A stretch of 64,000 nt of DNA from Steinernema hermaphroditum (taxonomy: Eukaryota; Nematoda; Chromadorea; Rhabditida; Steinernematidae): assembly GCA_030435675.1 (NCBI GenBank), contig CM059625.1, positions 10,230,001-10,294,000 on the forward strand, read 5' to 3'. Within the stretch, counting starts at the first letter, position 1. Every line of letters starts with the position of its first letter. The translations under genes were made by a program, and so were the position numbers. This document shows, piece after piece, positions 56,865-64,000 of this stretch. The notes below the pieces were generated by a model, which searched no databases, was not told where the DNA came from, and worked only from the letters and a program-made list of their open reading frames with translations.

Positions 56865-58350
56865 CACTACTGACACCGACGGTTCACACTGCCTTCCTTA
56901 AATCGGGGATTCTTAGACATCTCGCAGTGTAACACAACCTGAAACGCCTCGCAATTTGCTTGATAAAGTGTTTTTCAATGATCTCAACCGGTTTTCGCAC
57001 TGTTTCGGCGAGGGTTCTCGAAGATCAACGCCAAGATTTTAAATATGGTTGCGTCAGTAAATCTAAGTGACCACAAGATTGCTTCCTCGTAGAACGTCTC
57101 ACTTTGTGAACACTTCCTGCGCTAATGTGCAAAGTTTCAAAAGAGTTCGCTAAACTATGGAGAAACTGTGAGTCATAAACAAAACGACCATTGCTAGTGC
57201 GAAGACACATGACTTCCCCCGTTTTGTTACAGCCACCTATCTCTTGAGCACAAATTCAAAACAGGTAGTTGTGCAAAATGAGACGGAAACGTTTTTAAAC
57301 ACAGAACATGAGCAGCGAGCACAAATTTTTTCTTTTTCTCTCTTCTGAACGTAACTATATAGAGTAAAAAGGATAATGCAAATAGAGCAAAATCATGGAG
57401 TTTCTACGCTGGGTAAGTGGGGTAAGTGCCTAAAAATGGCAAATACCGTAAATAGCTTCAAATTTCGCAGTGCTGAAAGGATTGTTTCTCTGTCACATCT
57501 ACTTTATTCTCTCCCAGAGCTATCTGCTGCGGACCCTTCATTGAGAGACTTATGATTTTGCTGGACTGATATATTTTTACGGACTTCCGCAAATCACCTG
57601 GACATCTGAGACAATATTTAAAGGGCTACATCAGGGATTGTGTTATATTATTGCCGATAAGTAGAGTTAATCTCGTATCGGGTAGGAACTTGGCAAACGA
57701 ATGAACCCACGTTTGTGTTCGTTAAACGTCAAAGCGAGCAGAAATCTCAAAAGCATGGAGAAAATTATCTCCACTTCCTGTAAATTGGTAGTTCAGTGGC
57801 GTGGTTAAAGTGCGCAGCAGATGACACACCTACATATAAGGGCTAGGTCGGATCAGTTGTAATGAACGGATATAAAGGCCAAGTGTGGAAGAAATGACAC
57901 AAAAATCTGAAAAAAGTACGATTTCGAGAGGTCTCATGTTTTCGAGTATTTCAAAACTATCTCAAAATGGGACAGTCCTGTTAGCGGCACATGCAGAAAA
58001 GAGCTCTGCCTGACGGCAGCATGTCCTTTCTGAAAAAACGATGTTGTGAAGAACACTTCGATTCCGTCTGAAAAGTTTAAAATTGTCTATATTTTTTCAA
58101 ATGATTTGCCCTTTTTTATGCACCAACCGGCGCTGTATCTCTATTTCAAAATTTAATGGGACAGAATTATTATTTACAGACAGACATATGGCAAGCCGGG
58201 GCCAAGCAAAAACGTGCGCGAACAGATCGAAAGATGATATTAACAATAAGGAATAAATATAATGTAGAGGAAAAGCATGATTTTCACAAATTTGTTTAAG
58301 TGGCGTAATATACTGTTTGCGAGATGACCGTACAAGTGCCACTTGGGCGA
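56865..58350. other. No gene recognised
   Basis: Short frames only across 1.5 kb between two minus-strand genes. It probably contains the promoter of the secreted-peptide gene and the 3' UTR of the homeobox gene. Confidence 0.45.
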
Positions 58351-61233
<2,883 letters not shown>

Positions 61234-64000
61234 CTGATAAAAGTGAAAACTTGAAAATCAACTCATTAAGAACAGTGCACGAGAAAATAACTCGAAGAGA
61301 TTCAAAGGTCACTTAACACATCACTTAGTTTAAATCGCGATTAAGCAGAAGTTATCCGATTGCACTCGATTAAGTCAAATGCTCTACTGGAGCTACATAA
61401 GAAGTGCTCTGGCCACTGGACTATCTCAACTAATGAACTGAAGGTGCGCGTCTGGATCAGCAGAAAACCATATCGGGGAGTGTCGTGGACAGTTAATCCG
61501 CGCTGTTGGAATTGAATAACATAACTATTAGTTCATCACCTGGGATTGTCGCGTGCCCGGTTCCCCTCGGAGACTTTGGCCCAGGGAAGTAATGCAATCG
61601 GGGTCACCTTAATTACCCGTCACTTAATGGTCATGGTTTCGTCTTCCGGAGATTAGCGGATTAAAGCTCGGGCGCTGCAGGTTGCTGCGCAATAGCGGAT
61701 GAGCTGTGATAACTTGTTCCTGGTAGGCGTGAGAGGGCGCGCAAGAATTGACCACATCGAACTATACGTGGGACGATGTCCCGGAGAGAGCATTTAAAGA
61801 AGTTCGAATGGAGTGCTACAGTTGTTGAGAAGTTTGGGTATGGTGTTTGAAAAAGTTTTGACCAATTAAAGTGCTTAATTTGGACAAAATCACAACAAGA
61901 GGATTGGGCGTAAGAACGACAGGAAACTGCGTTAATCATATTAAGTGTTGATTTCACAGCGCATCGTCTCAAAAAGGCGGGACCGTAGGCACTCGGAGAG
62001 AGCGACGCCACGCCCGCACCCTTTGGAGAATATGCGGCAAGACACTTTTAAACGGGAAGAGCATCCTTGCAGATCCAGCGTGGATGAACTTTTGACGTCA
62101 ATCTGGACCATACGGAAAGTGAAGTTACTAGAACACTTAAACGCATGCTCGACTCCATCAGAAGAAGACCATCAGCGCCATCATAATCAATTAACGGTTC
62201 ATTTTGCGAATGAAAAACTCGACTGAGCACCAGCCTGATCGCTCCCTTAAAACAAATAATCGCAAAGGGTGTTCAAGTGCGAAATCTTAGCAAATTCTTG
62301 TTGTATTCCGACAACCTCCCTGATTCACTCACTGCACTTAAATTTTCGGCTTCTAGCACAAATGCCCACAGATAGAATTTTCTACAATAGAAAAGTTTGT
62401 TGAAATTGCTGTTTGAAAATTCAAAATTGCGAACTGAAGCTGACTGACTTCCTTTACGATGGTCTGTGAGCGGCCGGCTAACAGAGGTAAACGACCTCTG
62501 TCACCAGACACAAAGCGGCAAACAGTTATGAATCAACGAAGTGTTGTTAAGCGACAACACGGACACGGTGCTCACAAGTATGACGGCTTGCAATGTGCAC
62601 TGAATTTCAAATGAACCTCTGATTCAAACGTGCTTCGCTCAATTCGAAAAGAAACCAATCAGTAGAAATGAATGCCGAACCTAGGGGCGAAACACATTTT
62701 ACGCATTCAGGCATGTTAAAAGATATTATAGGAATTAATTCCAATAGATTATATGCCCAGTTTAGCGCCTTCACATACGGAGCACGACCAGGAAGATGAG
62801 AACTGAATGTGCGGAGTGGTTCCATGCGCGGGAGGCGGTCCATTCTCGCAAGTTGTGGCACATAATCGCTACCGTATCTGAGATGAGAAACAAAGACGGA
62901 GGCGACCAAATTAGGAGGAGCCTGCGCACGGAATAAGAAAGCTGAAGAGCTCGATGGGATGGCCAAACGCCTTTCGCTAAATCTATCGCTGCCGTTTGGC
63001 GGCTTCTAAATGCACATGTGCTAATCTCATTTACCCTTTAAAAGGCTTCCAATTGAGAAATCGCCTAAGGTCCTGTTGTAGATCGCCCCACTATCCATTG
63101 CTTTCCAGAAGAGTGTTCCCATCTCCCGAAGCATAAACAAAAAGGAACAGCAGCAAGATTCTCGAGAAGTGAGAAGTGTCGATGATCTTTCTGGAGTCAC
63201 CCTTTTCCGGTCGGCAGTGTGAACAAACATAGCACCTCCCGAGCGGTCTCTTCTTCAAACGGTAACGAACACGATTGTTCCAATTGGGAACTTCGGCAAA
63301 ATGTGCGAAGTATCAATCTGGGTCGATTTTACCGTTGACAGTAAGTAAACAGACACCTTCGCTGTTCGCGTCATGTTCCCACATTGCGACCGGAAGAGGA
63401 CAATAGTTTGAAGCGGCGAATGTGCCAAATTAAAGAAGCGAGAGGTGCGCAAGGAAATGACATCGTGAGACTTTGTCGGGCAGTATACGGTGGCAGCTGT
63501 GGGCGGCGAAAGTGCTGTTTTGAGAAGACCAATTATCTTGAGGAAAATGAAGAGTATCGACAATGAAAGCGCTAATGCGATTATTTTCCAATTACGCATC
63601 GTAGAAATGGCAAACACCGTTCGTGTAAGATGTGCACTTTACCGCAGGCCGAGTAAAATTAAATCTGAAATTTGGCGATCTATTGCTGCTATGGGCACAT
63701 ATTACGCTAAAGTTGCCTGCAGAGTGCATATTCGCAGAAATACCGTAATCCGAAGGAAGTGAGCGCAAACAAGGCGTTATGCAGAAATGGTGCTGCCGAA
63801 TGCGTTACGTAAATCATTTGAATACGCAATGGGTTTGCGCGGAAAGTCATGGTTGCGGAAAGTAATGCCATCTTCTTAATTAACTGCTCATTTGAAATGA
63901 TTTCTTATTTTAACCGTGTACATTCATGCGGCACTGAAAACAACTTTGTTCCGCCTGACGCTCACACTGCTTTGAAAACAGTCCTCCGAGCACTTGACTC
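61234..64000. other. Right end with no recognised gene
   Basis: Upstream flank of the homeobox gene and beyond. Frames such as 63490-63762 (+) and 63255-63617 (-) overlap each other antisense and show no family features. A tRNA-like A-box occurs near 61420 (minus) but lacks a B-box. Confidence 0.4.

Noticed and set aside
61370..61440. tRNA-like segment on the minus strand with an A-box (TAGTCCAGTGG)
   Set aside because: No B-box, no closing acceptor stem and no sensible anticodon loop; at most a degenerate tRNA-derived fragment.

Overview
The window is nuclear DNA from a nematode, most likely a rhabditid (clade V) species. Genes are compact and rich in short introns of about 44-60 nt. Introns have GTAAG/GTGAG donors and T-rich acceptors ending TTTCAG or TTTTAG. 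Several start codons sit just 3' of an orphan acceptor, which suggests spliced-leader trans-splicing. Protein families are worm-typical: an UNC-7-class innexin, troponin I, a worm-type Argonaute and an HMX homeodomain protein. Exons were assembled by eye from reading frame, splice sites and family conservation, and most models close with consistent phase.

Layout. 1-4.8 kb: a partial minus-strand exon at the left edge, then a complete D2-like dopamine receptor (+). 5.6-15.6 kb: an innexin gene (-) very close to C. elegans UNC-7, with a compact 3' core and a long 5' region holding several possible alternative first exons. 15.7-21.9 kb: no gene I can name. 21.9-25.0 kb: two tandem troponin I genes (+) sharing the same eight-exon structure. 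25.9-28.0 kb: a small lipidation-type protein, then an unrecognised multi-pass membrane protein, possibly in one operon. 31.2-33.3 kb: a somatostatin/allatostatin-C-like peptide GPCR (+) and a NATD1-like acetyltransferase (-). 36.3-38.2 kb: an EF-hand protein with an acylation-type N-terminus, then a frame-broken coiled-coil pseudogene. 38.4-40.7 kb: a KANSL3-like subunit of the NSL chromatin complex (-). 40.9-43.3 kb: a near-perfect 162-bp hairpin abutting a degenerate Argonaute pseudogene. 44.2-46.8 kb: COQ8/ADCK (+). 47.1-48.6 kb: an EGF-repeat membrane protein (-). 50.5-52.6 kb: a secreted ShKT-like protein (+). 52.9-54.2 kb: a divergent GPCR (-). 56.5-56.9 kb: a secreted His/Tyr-rich peptide (-). 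58.4-61.2 kb: an HMX/MLS-2-type homeobox gene (-). The right end holds nothing I can name.

The neighbours do not form one pathway. They mix neuronal signalling (dopamine receptor, gap junction, peptide GPCRs), muscle (troponin I), mitochondrial ubiquinone synthesis (COQ8) and transcription (KANSL3, HMX). From memory, several C. elegans counterparts (dop-3, unc-7, tni-1/unc-27, mls-2) are X-linked, so this may be a conserved X segment; that is inference. The most unusual items are the hairpin-Argonaute pseudogene pair, the alternative 5' exons of unc-7, and two places where a 20-nt intron or a 1-nt indel is needed to keep frame.
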